A stretch of DNA of 47,152 nucleotides from Hyphomicrobiales bacterium (GCA_012842935.1 DUSC01000293.1:1-47152); one strand, 5' to 3'; counted from the first letter of the stretch, positions 10,360 through 19,414 are shown. Notes: a model not told the origin generated them from the letters alone. Made by a program: numbers and translations.

Positions 10360-10840
10360 TCCTCACCCTCGTCCGGATCGAGCCTGCACGTCGGCACGTG
10401 CAGCAGCCCGAGCGCGAGAAGCGTGATCAGCGTCGCAAACGGCGCGATCTGCCGGAGACCCTGCCTCGCCGCGACGCCGATCGCGACGGACAGCCACGGA
10501 CCCGGGCCTTTGGTCGGGCGATGTGTCCGCCCGCGCGACGATGACGACGCCGACAGCGAGGAATCCACCGGAGGTGACAGCTTCGACGCTGCAGATCGGA
10601 AAAAAAAAGCACTGCCACCTCGTCGAACATCGGCAGGTTGTCCATCTCCGGCGCGAGCACGGCGAGGACCACCGCGGCAAGGCACACGAGGATGTGCGTA
10701 CGCAGGTCGGCCGGACGGTTGCGCCTGTCCCGCTCGAAGCCGACCGCCGCGCCACACGCGACCGCCGGTAGCAGTCTTGCCGTGACCATCGCGAACGGCG
10801 TCGCGGTCCCATGGCGGCGTTCCGACAAGAGTTCGATCAC
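10360..10840 (-). pseudogene. mgtC/sapB-like membrane protein, frameshifted
   Basis: Three minus-strand frames join into one MgtC/SapB-like protein. Frame one (from GTG 10840) gives ACGAAVGFERDRRNRPADLR, then THILVCLAAVVLAVLAP, the family's conserved first loop and helix. A second frame then gives TSGGFLAVGVVIVARAD, equivalent to the usual IGFLGAG helix. A third gives WLSVAIGVAARQG, then FATLITLLALGLL. The first shift falls at a run of nine A (10600-10608) and the second at about 10515-10535. The normal TTAA segment before the last helix is damaged too. Two shifts argue for a true pseudogene, though the first alone could be a homopolymer read error. Confidence 0.65.
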
Positions 10841-11008
10841 GGCTGACCTACGGCGGGCAACGCGGTGTCGTTCACCCGCTTCCGCCGCGACGCGAAACCC
10901 GGGCCCCAGCCTTCATCCGGCGGCCCGCGACCCGGCTCTGCCCCATGCTTAACGGAATATTCTCCGATGGCTGTTCATTTTCCCTGCGGATACGTCTGGG
11001 ACCTTCCG

Positions 11009-13111
11009 ATGGCTACGGAAAGACGCGACAAGGAAATCTGGCAGACCGCGCTCGCCCGCGCCAAACTCGGTCTCTGGGACTGGGACCTGAGCAGCGGGAC
11101 CTGCTTCTATTCGGCAACCTGGGCGCAGATGCTCGGCTATCAGGAAAACGAACTCCCGCAGGACGCCGACCTGTGGCTGCGGCTGACCCACCCCGACGAC
11201 CGAGAGCAGGCCCAATCGAGTGGCGAGCGTCACCTCTCCGGACAGACCGACATCATCGAAACCGAGCTTCGTCTGAAACACAAGGACGGTCACTGGATAT
11301 GGGTGCTCGACCGCGGCGGGGTCATCGAGCGCGACGCAGACGGCAAGCCGCTGCGCATGGTCGGCGTTCAGACCGACATCACGAAACAGAAGCTCGCGGA
11401 ATACCAGCTCGAGCAGATCAACGCCCGCTTCAAGCTGGCGCTCGCCGCCAGCGGCATCGGCGTCTGGCATTTCGACCTCGCCACCGGACAGAGCCACTGG
11501 GACGAGAAGACCCGAGAGATCTTCGGCATCGACTCCGACGCGCCCGAAATGCCGCGCGACGCGTGGCATGGCTATCTGCATCCCGAGGACAAGGAGCGCG
11601 CCGAGCGCGCCCATGACATCGGCGCCGTCACGCGGGACGTCACCACGGTCTGCTACCGGATCGTGCGCCGCGACGGCGAGGTGCGCCACGTCGAGAGCCT
11701 GCTGCGCTTCGTCGATAATGCCGGCGCCGCAGGGCAGATCCTCGGCACGGTCAGGGACGTGACCGAGAAGGTCTTGCATGACGAGGAACTGGCCTATGCG
11801 GCGTGCCACGATCCGCTGACGGGTCTGCTCAACAGGACCGCCTTCGACCGGCTGTTTGCCGAGCACGTGGCGCTCGCCGAGCACCTTCCGATCGCGGTAT
11901 TCTACATCGACCTCGACTACTTCAAGGCACTCAACGACTTCGCCGGCCACGCCGCGGGCGATGCCGCGCTGCGCGCCATCGCCACCGCCATCCGAGCCGT
12001 GCTGCCCGCGGAGGGCTATGTCGGCCGACTGGGCGGCGACGAGTTCGCGGCGATCGCGCCGCGCTGTGAAGGAAGCGAAGCCGAAGCGCTGGGCAACGCC
12101 ATGCTTGCGGCGATCCGGGCGGCCGAACTCGGCCTCGCGGTCGACCACCGGCGCCTTGCAGCCAGTATCGGCATCGCAATCATCCGCGACGCGACCGCCT
12201 CGGCCGCAGACGCGCTCGCTTGCGCGGACGACGCCTGCTACGCGGCCAAGGCCGCCGGCCGCGACCGCTGCGCGGTGTTCAGCCACGACGCGGGCGGCAC
12301 CGTCGGCGGTCTCAACGCAGCGCGCATGGCCGCGGAAACGCTGGATGCCATCGATACCGGCCGGCTCGTGCTCTACGGCCAGCCGGTCCGCCGACTCGAC
12401 GATTCGCGCTTCGGCGGCGCCGAGATCCTCGCCAGGCTGGTCGGGCGCGACGGGCGGCTGATTCCGCCCGGCGAGTTCATCCCGGCAGCCGAGCGGTTCG
12501 GCATCGCGGCGCGACTCGACCGCTGGATCATCGCGACCGCCCTGCGCCGGTACGCTTCGGTGATGTCCTCGAGCGGACTGGTGCTCGGCTTCAACCTCTC
12601 GGCGCAGACCCTGAGCGACCCGCAACTCTGGTCATTCGTCGATCGCCTGATCGACGAAACGGGCGCGCCACCCCGGAGGATCGTCTTCGAAATCACCGAG
12701 ACCGCCGCCGTCACCAATTTCGACGCCGCCGAGCGCTTCGTGCGCAGCGCCCGGAGCCGGCGGTGTCTCGTGGCGCTCGACGATTTCGGGGCGGGGCTGA
12801 GTTCCTTCGAATACCTGCGCCGGTTTCCGATCGACGCCATAAAGATCAACGGGTCGTTCGTCCAGGACATGACGGAAAGCAAGTTCGACCGCGAGATCGT
12901 CGGCGCCATCAACGGTATCGCCAAGAGCCTCGGCTACGCGGTCGTGGCCGAGCACATCGAAAACCGTGAGACGCTCGACATGCTCGTCGAGATGGGCGTC
13001 GGATTCGGCCAGGGATACTTCCTCCACCGGCCTGAGCCACTCGAAAACATTGTTGCGGAGCACCTGGCGCGGGTCGGCACCGGCCGGAGGCGGCGGGTCG
13101 GGACGCCTTGA
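11009..13111 (+). CDS. PAS-PAS-GGDEF-EAL cyclic di-GMP signalling protein
   Basis: A cytosolic protein of about 700 residues with two PAS domains (about 10-125, ending GVQTDITKQK, and about 135-255, ending GTVRDVTEK). A GGDEF domain follows (about 265-425, DIDLDYF-like core and intact RLGGDEF), then a C-terminal EAL domain (about 440-690). EAL catalytic residues are kept: the glutamate in AEILARL, the asparagine in FNLSAQ, EITE, DDFGAG, the lysine in IKING, and GQGYF. The usual KID is KIN and VAEGVE is VAEHIE. Both synthesis and hydrolysis of cyclic di-GMP are possible. No membrane segment is seen. The start is uncertain: ATG at 11009 follows GGGA, but 10967 and 10865 are open. Confidence 0.88.
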   Translation: MATERRDKEIWQTALARAKLGLWDWDLSSGTCFYSATWAQMLGYQENELPQDADLWLRLTHPDDREQAQSSGERHLSGQTDIIETELRLKHKDGHWIWVLDRGGVIERDADGKPLRMVGVQTDITKQKLAEYQLEQINARFKLALAASGIGVWHFDLATGQSHWDEKTREIFGIDSDAPEMPRDAWHGYLHPEDKERAERAHDIGAVTRDVTTVCYRIVRRDGEVRHVESLLRFVDNAGAAGQILGTVRDVTEKVLHDEELAYAACHDPLTGLLNRTAFDRLFAEHVALAEHLPIAVFYIDLDYFKALNDFAGHAAGDAALRAIATAIRAVLPAEGYVGRLGGDEFAAIAPRCEGSEAEALGNAMLAAIRAAELGLAVDHRRLAASIGIAIIRDATASAADALACADDACYAAKAAGRDRCAVFSHDAGGTVGGLNAARMAAETLDAIDTGRLVLYGQPVRRLDDSRFGGAEILARLVGRDGRLIPPGEFIPAAERFGIAARLDRWIIATALRRYASVMSSSGLVLGFNLSAQTLSDPQLWSFVDRLIDETGAPPRRIVFEITETAAVTNFDAAERFVRSARSRRCLVALDDFGAGLSSFEYLRRFPIDAIKINGSFVQDMTESKFDREIVGAINGIAKSLGYAVVAEHIENRETLDMLVEMGVGFGQGYFLHRPEPLENIVAEHLARVGTGRRRRVGTP

Positions 13112-13135
13112 GGCGGCCGCATCCGCCCCGGCCTC

Positions 13136-13768
13136 CTATAACACCTCGAAGACGAAGGTCTGGACGAGCACGTCCGGTTCGGCGATGGCGAAGGCGCGGA
13201 ACGGTGGGCTCTCCTCGACCGGGCGCCAGCGACCGGCGCGCTCGATCTCGCGGAACTTGGCGCGAAAGCCGTCGCGCTCCAGCACGACGTCGCGCACGGT
13301 GAACACGGCATGGCCGCCCGGCCGGGTCGCCCGCACCAGTTCGTCGAGGCCCGAGGCCGGCGCATGCCCCTCGGTGAACACCCCGGTCGAGAAGAAGGCG
13401 GCGAAGCGGCCGTTCTCATAGGGCAGCAGCTCGCCGAGCGCCGCCCGCGTCAGCACCGAATAGGCGCCGCGCCGCGCCGCGAGCGCCAGCATGTCGGCGG
13501 AAAAGTCGAGGCCTTCGACGGCGTCATAGCCCAGCGCGCGCAGGAAGGGTCCCGACAAGCCGGTGCCGCAGCCGGCGTCGAGCAGCGGGCCGGCACCGCG
13601 CGGCACGTGGCGGGCCACCCAGGCGGCGATGAGGAAGGGCAGGCAGTAGCCGAGCGACAGCGTCTCGCGATCGTAGTCCGTGGACCAGGTCGAATAGGCG
13701 TCGGCGAGGCCGGCAGCGGTACGCGCCGCATAGACCTTCTCCAGCCCTTCGCTCATGCGCTCGCTCAT
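13136..13768 (-). CDS. Class I SAM-dependent methyltransferase
   Basis: The 210-residue protein has the Rossmann methyltransferase core. Motif I is LLDAGCGTGLSGPFL, the acidic strand end is VEGLDFSADMLALA, and a later strand reads PGGHAVFTVRDVVL. It resembles small rhizobial and mitochondrial WBSCR27/METTL27-type methyltransferases (STWSTDYDRETLSLGY near the N terminus). The substrate is unknown. Its ATG overlaps the permease stop by 4 bases (ATGA, 13765-13768), so the two are translationally coupled. Confidence 0.87.
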   Translation of the reverse strand: MSERMSEGLEKVYAARTAAGLADAYSTWSTDYDRETLSLGYCLPFLIAAWVARHVPRGAGPLLDAGCGTGLSGPFLRALGYDAVEGLDFSADMLALAARRGAYSVLTRAALGELLPYENGRFAAFFSTGVFTEGHAPASGLDELVRATRPGGHAVFTVRDVVLERDGFRAKFREIERAGRWRPVEESPPFRAFAIAEPDVLVQTFVFEVL

Positions 13769-14571
13769 TGCGACAGCCCCTTTCGCATGCGCCGCTCGAG
13801 GGCGCGCAGCGCCAGCGAGAGGCCGACAGTCAGCATCAGGTAGATGTAGGCGACGATGGAATAGGTTTCGAAGAAACGGAACGTACCGGCCGCGTAGATC
13901 TTGCCCATCTGGGTGACGTCGGCGACACCGAGAACCGAGACGAGGGACGAGTCCTTGACCATGGCGACGAAGTCGTTGCCGAGCGGCGGCAGGATGGTCC
14001 GGATGGCCTGCGGCATGACGATCAGGCGGAAGCGGTGCCAGCGCGACAGGCCGAGCGCCTTGGCCGCCTCGATCTGCCCGACCTCGACCGCCTGGATGCC
14101 GGCCCTGAACACCTCGGCGATGAAGGCCGAGTAGCCGACGGTCAGCGCGATGACCGCCCGCCAGAGGAGCGACACGTCGCGCACCTGCAGCTCGCCGATG
14201 AGTCCGGCCTGCCGGAGCGGCGCCGCGACGGAGTTCCACGCTGCAACGAAGGCCGGAACGCCGGCAAACGCGATCCAGAACAGGAGCACGATGATCGGCA
14301 CGCCGCGGATGATCTCGGTGTAGAAGCGCGCGGTCTGCGACAGGATGCGCGACCGAGACAGCGCCATCAGAGCGATACCGAGGCCGAGCGCAGAGGCGAG
14401 CGCGAAGGCGACCACCGTTACGAACAGGGTGATGGCGACGCCCTTGGCCACGATGGCGAAGATCTCGCTGTAGAGGGCGTTCGCAGCGATGATGACGGCC
14501 GCGGCGGCGGCGAATGCCGCGGCTACGGCGAGCCACCAGGGGAAGCCGCCGTCCGCGGCGCGGGCGGCCAT
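13765..14571 (-). CDS. Polar amino-acid ABC transporter permease
   Basis: This 268-residue integral membrane protein of the HisM/GlnP class has about five to six helices. The EAA loop EAAKALGLSRWHRFRLIVMP contacts the ATPase. The IRGVPIIVLLFWIAF and VKDSSLVSVLGVADVT segments are typical of polar amino-acid permeases. It imports with the binding protein encoded upstream (14752-15543). No ATPase gene lies nearby, so the ATPase must be encoded elsewhere or shared. The 3' end overlaps the methyltransferase by 4 bases. Confidence 0.93.
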   Translation of the reverse strand: MAARAADGGFPWWLAVAAAFAAAAAVIIAANALYSEIFAIVAKGVAITLFVTVVAFALASALGLGIALMALSRSRILSQTARFYTEIIRGVPIIVLLFWIAFAGVPAFVAAWNSVAAPLRQAGLIGELQVRDVSLLWRAVIALTVGYSAFIAEVFRAGIQAVEVGQIEAAKALGLSRWHRFRLIVMPQAIRTILPPLGNDFVAMVKDSSLVSVLGVADVTQMGKIYAAGTFRFFETYSIVAYIYLMLTVGLSLALRALERRMRKGLSQ

Positions 14572-14591
14572 GCTCAGCGCCGCGCCGGGCG

Positions 14592-14711
14592 GACGACGAG
14601 CTGCGAGCGGTCTACGCCCCGCCGCTGGTCGACGGCGCTCTGTTCGGCAAGGACGAAGCCGTGGCCATCGTGGAGGGCGCGGGCCGCGCCAAGACCGGTC
14701 CGGCCTCCCGG
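14592..14711 (+). other. Coding-like remnant in the ABC cassette spacer
   Basis: The 180-base gap between permease and binding protein carries about 40 plus-strand codons with strong GC third-position bias. They encode protein-like sequence (ELRAVYAPPLVDGALFGKDE, then AVAIVEGAGRAKTG). The open frame has no convincing start or ribosome-binding site, and it runs on into the binding-protein gene on the wrong strand. I do not recognise the family. It may be a scrap of a deleted gene or a coincidence of codon bias. Confidence 0.3.
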
Positions 14712-14751
14712 CCGGTATCCCGCGAAATCGTGCACAGTCCGCGCCGAGCAG

Positions 14752-15543
14752 TCAGGGCTTGTAGTCGACGAACCACCTCCTGGTGATCGCGTCGAAGGTG
14801 CCGTCGGACTTGAGCGCGGCGATGCCCGCGTTGATCGGGGCGACGAGGTCCGAGCCCTTGGGGAAGATGAAGCCGAACTCCTCGGACTGCAGCGGGTCGC
14901 CGACCATCTTGAGTTTGCCGCCCGACGCCTTCACCAGCGCGGCGCCGCCCGCGCTGTCGGTGAGCACGAGATCGACGTCGCCCGCCTGCAGAGCGGCAAC
15001 AGAGGCTGCGAAGGTCTCGAACAGCTTGATACGCGGGTTCTGCTCATTGCCGTCGAGCACGTTGTAGACAGCAACGTAGAAGGGCGAGGTCCCGGCCTGG
15101 GCGCCGACCAGGAGCTTGTCGTCGGCCGCGAAAGCCTTCGGATCGGCAAAGCGGGTCTCATCGGCGCGGACCAGCATGAATATCTCGGAGAGCATGTAGG
15201 GATCGGAGAAGTCGACCTTCTCCTTGCGCTCGTCCTTGATCGTGATGCCGGTCATGCCGATGTCGTACTGCCCGTCCGAGACGGACTGGATCATGGCGTC
15301 CCAGGACGTGTTCTTGTACTCGACCTTGAAGTTCAGCCTTTCGGCGAGCGCCGCCATGGCGTCGTATTCCCAGCCGACCGCCTGGCCCGTCTTCGTGTCG
15401 ACGAACTGCAGCGGGAAATAGGCGTTCTCGGTGACCACCGTGACGGTCTTGCCGCCGAGGTCGGGCAGAGTCTGCGCCTGGGCAGCGAAGGGCGACAGGA
15501 ACAGCGCCGCAAGCGCGGCGATAGCGAGCGAAAGACGGTTCAT
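14752..15543 (-). CDS. Polar amino-acid ABC transporter substrate-binding protein
   Basis: This is a 263-residue periplasmic binding protein of family 3. A signal peptide (LSLAIAALAALFLSPFAAQA, cleavage after AQA) is followed by VTENAYFPLQFVDTKTGQAV, then GWEYDAMAALAERL. The DGQYDIGMTGITIKDERKEK motif and FSDPYM form the ligand cleft. A C-terminal GTFDAITRRWFVDYKP closes the protein. It delivers its ligand to the downstream permease. A GAGC-type ribosome-binding site precedes the ATG. The ligand is likely a polar or basic amino acid but cannot be fixed. Confidence 0.94.
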   Translation of the reverse strand: MNRLSLAIAALAALFLSPFAAQAQTLPDLGGKTVTVVTENAYFPLQFVDTKTGQAVGWEYDAMAALAERLNFKVEYKNTSWDAMIQSVSDGQYDIGMTGITIKDERKEKVDFSDPYMLSEIFMLVRADETRFADPKAFAADDKLLVGAQAGTSPFYVAVYNVLDGNEQNPRIKLFETFAASVAALQAGDVDLVLTDSAGGAALVKASGGKLKMVGDPLQSEEFGFIFPKGSDLVAPINAGIAALKSDGTFDAITRRWFVDYKP

Positions 15544-15674
15544 CGAAAGCTCCTGAAGGATCGTCCGGTCGGGCCGGCGGGACTCGCCCCGACTTTACCG
15601 CGCGGGCAGGAGCATGCAAGCGGGAGCGTGGGAGGGACCCGCGCGAAAAGCCGCCGCCGGGCGGCTGCCGGTTG

Positions 15675-16235
15675 CTATCGCTTGAGGTTCACCAGCATGT
15701 AGATTTTAAGGGTCCAGTCATCCAGGACGGCAATCTCGGCGGGCGTGAGCCGGACCATGGTGAAGCCGCCGTAGTCCCCGCCTTCGTTGATCGCCTCGCA
15801 GAAGCGATCCAAGGACGGCATCCGGATGTTGAGAAGCGAGATGTAGAACCGCTTCAGATAGTCGAAGGGAAAATGCTCGAGCAGGTTCCTGTCTGCGGCC
15901 CATGCGTTGGCACAGGCCATCGCCAGGATCGGGTTCGCCAGGTAGACCGTGAGGTCTCTCACATTGTGCGGGTCAAGGTGTGTGAAGGGCCGAACCACCA
16001 TGACCGAAACGGCGGAAAGGGCGGCCTTCTTGTAATCTTCGGTGAGACCATCCGTGCGGAACGGCTTGTAGGCATCGCTCAGCAGGAAGTAGACCCAGGC
16101 CATCAGCAAGGGGCTGTCAGCCCGAAACTCGGTACCCTGCCTGATCTTGGGCAACGCGTCAGCCACCCGGGTCGCCATACCGGCGAAGAAGGCCGCTCGT
16201 TGCCGAGCGCGGCCAATCAAATCCCCGTCCGGCAC
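15675..16235 (-). CDS. Orphan protein of unknown function, second gene of a pair
   Basis: A soluble protein of about 186 residues, mostly helical, with aromatic-rich stretches (LLMAWVYFLLSDAYKPFRTD, then FPFDYLKRFYISLLNIRMP). It ends in DDWTLKIYMLVNLKR. I recognise no family. The start is uncertain: GTG at 16235 lies 13 bases after the upstream gene, but the frame is open to a TTG at 16313 and an ATG occurs at 16178. Base composition is lower in GC than the neighbours. It is probably co-transcribed with the small gene upstream, and the pair sits alone between the ABC cassette and rplS. Confidence 0.65.
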   Translation of the reverse strand: MPDGDLIGRARQRAAFFAGMATRVADALPKIRQGTEFRADSPLLMAWVYFLLSDAYKPFRTDGLTEDYKKAALSAVSVMVVRPFTHLDPHNVRDLTVYLANPILAMACANAWAADRNLLEHFPFDYLKRFYISLLNIRMPSLDRFCEAINEGGDYGGFTMVRLTPAEIAVLDDWTLKIYMLVNLKR

Positions 16236-16248
16236 GAAATACCCTGGA

Positions 16249-16437
16249 TCAGTTCTTGGCAGACTCGATGAACTTCTTCGTCCTAGAAAAGAACGATTCG
16301 GCGAAAGAGTCAAAGTTGCGCAACGCTTGTTCGCTGTCCGCAGCGTCGGCGTGGTTGTCGTCTTTCAGCTTCAGAAGCTTTTCGACTGCCGGACCTTCAA
16401 GGTCGGCGACACCAATTTTCGCGTTGACGGTTTCCAT
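16249..16437 (-). CDS. Small orphan protein, first gene of a pair
   Basis: A 62-residue acidic, helical protein (VNAKIGVADLEGPAVEKLLK, then SEQALRNFDSFAESFFSR, ending IESAKN). No signal peptide or cysteine is present. The ATG at 16437 is chosen because GAGG lies 4-5 bases upstream; a TTG at 16488 directly after a stop codon is less likely. I know no family for it. It is followed on the same strand by the larger orphan gene, giving a two-gene cassette. Confidence 0.55.
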   Translation of the reverse strand: METVNAKIGVADLEGPAVEKLLKLKDDNHADAADSEQALRNFDSFAESFFSRTKKFIESAKN

Positions 16438-16501
16438 ACTGCCTCGCGAGTCAAAAGTCGCCAGGTCATCCCCGGCGACTTCTTTCAACTATGAATCAGG
16501 T

Positions 16502-16533
16502 GGGACTCGCTGTCAAATCCAGCAGCGAGACCC
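16502..16533 (-). terminator. rplS: Imperfect hairpin after rplS
   Basis: Arms GGGACTCGCTG (16502-16512) and CAGCGAGACCC (16523-16533) pair with one mismatch around a 10-base loop, starting 3 bases beyond the rplS stop. There is no clear T-run on the minus-strand side, so it may be a transcript-stabilising hairpin or a weak terminator separating rplS from the orphan pair. Confidence 0.45.
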
Positions 16534-16536
16534 GCC

Positions 16537-17046
16537 TCACTCCGCCGCGGCGGCTTTCTTCTCGGCAGCCTCCGCGGCGGCCTTTTCGGCGGCGAGCGCC
16601 TGGGCGGCCGCGACCTTCTCGGCCTCGATCTTCGCCTTCTCGGCGTTCAGCGCGTCGCGCTCGGCGTCGTTCAGCTTGCGGGCGCGCACGCCGGTGTTCT
16701 CGGAGATGCGGGCCGACTTGCCGCGACGGTCGCGCAGGTAATAGAGCTTGGCGCGGCGCACCTTGCCGCGGCGGACGATCTCGACCGCCTCGACCAGCGG
16801 CGAATAGACCGGAAACACGCGCTCCACGCCTTCGCCGTACGAAATCTTGCGGACGGTGAAATTCTCCTGGAAGCCGGAGCCGGAGCGCGCGATGCAGACG
16901 CCCTCATAGGCCTGGACTCGGGTGCGCGAGCCTTCCGTGACGCGCACCTGGACGCGGATGGTGTCGCCCGGCTGGAATTCGGGGAGCTTGCGCTTGGCTT
17001 CGATCTTGGCGGCCTGCTCGGCCTCGAGCTGACGGATGATGTCCAT
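16537..17046 (-). CDS. rplS: 50S ribosomal protein bL19
   Basis: bL19 sits at the interface of the ribosomal subunits. The first 125 residues of the 169-residue product are canonical: [20 protein letters not shown], then [34 protein letters not shown], and [16 protein letters not shown]. The last 45 residues are an Ala/Lys/Glu-rich helical extension ([20 protein letters not shown]), common in rhizobial bL19 but absent from E. coli. The gene is separated from its usual partner trmD by a TSUP permease on the opposite strand, so it needs its own promoter. Confidence 0.97.
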   Translation of the reverse strand: MDIIRQLEAEQAAKIEAKRKLPEFQPGDTIRVQVRVTEGSRTRVQAYEGVCIARSGSGFQENFTVRKISYGEGVERVFPVYSPLVEAVEIVRRGKVRRAKLYYLRDRRGKSARISENTGVRARKLNDAERDALNAEKAKIEAEKVAAAQALAAEKAAAEAAEKKAAAAE

Positions 17047-17361
17047 CTTGCGGAACCTTTCTTCGTTCTTGCGCCAGCCAGAGCGCCCGCGCTTGCCGAT
17101 CAGTTCGTCGACCGTCCGGCTATGCTCCGCGGAGGGGGAGCAGGGGCGAATTCACGTGGTCTTGGTTTCGGTACCGGGTTTTCCCGATTTCCGGGTGGGC
17201 CGATACACCATCGCGCGACCTTTGTCCACCGCACGGCGATCTTGGGTCGTAACCAGGTGAGCTAGGGGACAGGCAGATTGGCCGGGATATCAGGCTGCCC
17301 GGTTGCATTGTCCGGCACGCCTGCCTAAACCCGGCAGGACCCTCCGCCGGATACCCCCGAT
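17047..17361. other. Gap between rplS and the TSUP gene
   Basis: This 315-base divergent gap should hold promoters for both genes. A candidate rplS promoter is listed separately. A small perfect inverted repeat (CCTGCC/GGCAGG, 17320-17338) lies just before the TSUP gene and has no T-run. I see no RNA gene or ORF here. Confidence 0.5.
17200..17228 (-). promoter_or_regulatory. rplS: Candidate rplS promoter
   Basis: On the minus strand TGGACA (17228-17223) is followed after 17 bases by TATCGG (17205-17200), about 155 bases upstream of the rplS start. It is a reasonable housekeeping-type match found by eye. A long leader would result. Confidence 0.33.
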
Positions 17362-18114
17362 ATGACGACTGCCATCGCCGCCATGCTTTTTCTCGCCGGC
17401 TTCCTCTCCGGTGCAGTCAACGCCGTCGCCGGCGGCGGCACGTTCATCACATTCGGCGCGCTCTCCCTCGCCGGCATCCTGCCGATTTCGGCCAACGCCA
17501 CGTCGTCGGTGACCCAGTTCCCCGGCTATATCACCTCCACGCTCGCCTACTGGAAGGACATCCGCACCATGTGGCGCGATGCCGTCGTAATGGCGGTCAT
17601 CTCGGGCATCGGTGCGCTGGCCGGCGCGCTACTGTTGCTGGCCCTCGACAACCCGTCCTTCCGTGCGCTGGTGCCCTGGCTGCTGATCGGCGCCACCGCA
17701 CTGTTCGCCGCCGGACCCTGGCTGAAGCCCACGCCGACGACCGGTCGCGAGGCGACCATCGGCAAGGCCGCCGGCTCGGTCGTGCAGTTCGCCACCGCCG
17801 TCTATGGCGGTTTCTTCGGCGCCGGCATGGGCGTGATGATGCTGGCGACACTGGGGCTGACCCGGACCGGCGACTACCACCGCCTCAACGCGCTGAAGAA
17901 CATGCTGTCGATCGTCATTGCTGCGGTCGCCATCGCCGTCTTCGTCTCGGGCGGCGTCGTCGCCTGGCCGGCGGCGCTGGTCATGGTGCCGGGCGTGGCA
18001 CTCGGCGGCTACGCCGGCGTCTGGGCAGCCAAGCGCGTGCCGCAGGTGGCCGTTCGCGGCTTCGTGATTGCGGTCGGCGTCTTCCTGGCGGTCTACTATT
18101 TCGTCACCGGCTGA
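17362..18114 (+). CDS. TSUP-family (TauE/SafE) membrane permease
   Basis: The 250-residue polytopic membrane protein has about eight helices. It carries the TSUP signature near the N terminus ([20 protein letters not shown], then [21 protein letters not shown]), and the second half repeats it in variant form ([18 protein letters not shown]). The family exports or imports sulfonates, sulfite or related anions; the substrate here is unknown. Its last 19 bases overlap the 3' end of trmD tail to tail. It interrupts the usual trmD-rplS pair. Confidence 0.92.
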   Translation: MTTAIAAMLFLAGFLSGAVNAVAGGGTFITFGALSLAGILPISANATSSVTQFPGYITSTLAYWKDIRTMWRDAVVMAVISGIGALAGALLLLALDNPSFRALVPWLLIGATALFAAGPWLKPTPTTGREATIGKAAGSVVQFATAVYGGFFGAGMGVMMLATLGLTRTGDYHRLNALKNMLSIVIAAVAIAVFVSGGVVAWPAALVMVPGVALGGYAGVWAAKRVPQVAVRGFVIAVGVFLAVYYFVTG

Positions 18115-18806
18115 GGCACGGCGCGTTTCTCCAGAAGGTCCGGCCTTCTTTCCCGTGTCAGGCGCTCCGCCTGTTCACGCCGCCAGGCCGCGATCTTCGC
18201 GTGGTTGCCGGACGTCAGCACCTCGGGGATGGTACAGCCTTCCCATTCCTGCGGGCGCGTGTAGTGGGGGTGCTCGAGCAGACCTCCCTCAAAGCTCTCT
18301 TCCGCGCCCGACGCCTCGTTGCCCATCACGCCCGGCAGAAGGCGCACGACGGCGTCGAGCAGGACGAGCGCCGCCGGTTCGCCGCCCGAAAGGATGTAGT
18401 CGCCGATCGACACCTCCTCGAGGCCGCGCGCGTCGATGACGCGCTGGTCGACGCCCTCGAAGCGGCCGCAGACGATCACCGCGCCCGGCCCGGCGGCGAG
18501 CTGGCGTACCCTCGCCTGGGTCAGCGGCTTGCCGCGCGGACTCATCAAGAGTCTCGGGCGAGGATCGCCGGCCGGCGCGGCGTGGTCGATGGCACGGGCC
18601 ATGATGTCGGCGCGCATGACCATGCCGGCGCCGCCGCCAGCCGGCGTATCGTCGACCGTCCGGTGCCGGTCCATGGCGAAGTCGCGGATCTGCACGGTCT
18701 CCAGCGACCAGACGCCCTGCTCCAGCGCGCGACCGGCGAGCGACAGTCCGAGCGCGCCGGGGAACATGTCGGGATAAAGCGTCAGGACGGTTGCGCGAAA
18801 CGTCAC
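18096..18806 (-). CDS. trmD: tRNA (guanine-N1)-methyltransferase
   Basis: TrmD methylates G37 of tRNAs that have G at position 36, which prevents +1 frameshifting. The 236-residue protein has the SPOUT-knot elements: LSPRGKPL-like [32 protein letters not shown], and [20 protein letters not shown]. The [18 protein letters not shown] segment and the C-terminal [14 protein letters not shown] are also typical. The start is a GTG that overlaps the rimM stop by 4 bases (GTGA, 18803-18806), so the two are coupled. Confidence 0.97.
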   Translation of the reverse strand: MTFRATVLTLYPDMFPGALGLSLAGRALEQGVWSLETVQIRDFAMDRHRTVDDTPAGGGAGMVMRADIMARAIDHAAPAGDPRPRLLMSPRGKPLTQARVRQLAAGPGAVIVCGRFEGVDQRVIDARGLEEVSIGDYILSGGEPAALVLLDAVVRLLPGVMGNEASGAEESFEGGLLEHPHYTRPQEWEGCTIPEVLTSGNHAKIAAWRREQAERLTRERRPDLLEKRAVPQPVTK

Positions 18807-19414
18807 CGGTTGCCCCCGGCGCCGCGCGGGCCGCGCGGCCGCCGCTTCGGGTCGAAGCCGTCTTCGGCCTCGGCGTGGTGCTCGCTGAGTTCGTCGTCGC
18901 CGGTCACCAGCCCCGCCGCGAACGGATCGATGACAAGATAGCCGTCCCCGGTCGCGATCTGCGGGACGGCTGCCTTGGTGAACGGGATCAGCGCGTCGTC
19001 GCCCTCGTCCATCGCCACTTCGAGGATGTCACCGCCGCCATAGTTGAGCACGGCCTTGACCTTGCCGATCGTGTCGCCGGCGGTGTCGCGCACGGCAAGC
19101 CCGACGAGGTCGGCGTGGTAGAACTCCTCGTCCTCGAGGTCGGCGGGGAGTGCCGAGCGGTCGACGAAGAGCTCGATGCCGTTGAGCGCCTCGGCGGCGT
19201 TGCGGTCGGTGACCCCGCGGAACTGAACGATGACCACGGTCGCCTGCGGCCGGATTGAAACGACCTCGAAGGCTCGGCCGTCGCTGGCATAGAGCGGCCC
19301 GTAATGAGCGAGGCCGAGCGGGTCGGCGGTATACGTCTTGACGCGCACTTCCCCACGGATGCCATGCGCGGCTCCGATGACCGCCATTTTCACGGGCTTT
19401 TTCGGCTTCGGCAT
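18803..19414 (-). CDS. rimM: 16S rRNA processing protein RimM
   Basis: RimM helps mature the 30S subunit and binds uS19. The 203-residue product has the N-terminal beta-barrel motif [20 protein letters not shown]. The PRC-like domain reads [15 protein letters not shown], then YGGGDILEV and [10 protein letters not shown] Gly/Arg-rich tail ([14 protein letters not shown]) extends the C terminus. The ATG at 19414 is chosen over 19462 because AAAGGA lies about 8 bases upstream. It is translationally coupled to trmD. Its usual upstream partner rpsP is about 19 kb away. Confidence 0.95.
   Translation of the reverse strand: MPKPKKPVKMAVIGAAHGIRGEVRVKTYTADPLGLAHYGPLYASDGRAFEVVSIRPQATVVIVQFRGVTDRNAAEALNGIELFVDRSALPADLEDEEFYHADLVGLAVRDTAGDTIGKVKAVLNYGGGDILEVAMDEGDDALIPFTKAAVPQIATGDGYLVIDPFAAGLVTGDDELSEHHAEAEDGFDPKRRPRGPRGAGGNR

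Noticed and set aside
17320-17338. CCTGCC/GGCAGG hairpin as a terminator
   Set aside because: Only 6 base pairs, no T-run, and it lies upstream of rather than after a gene.
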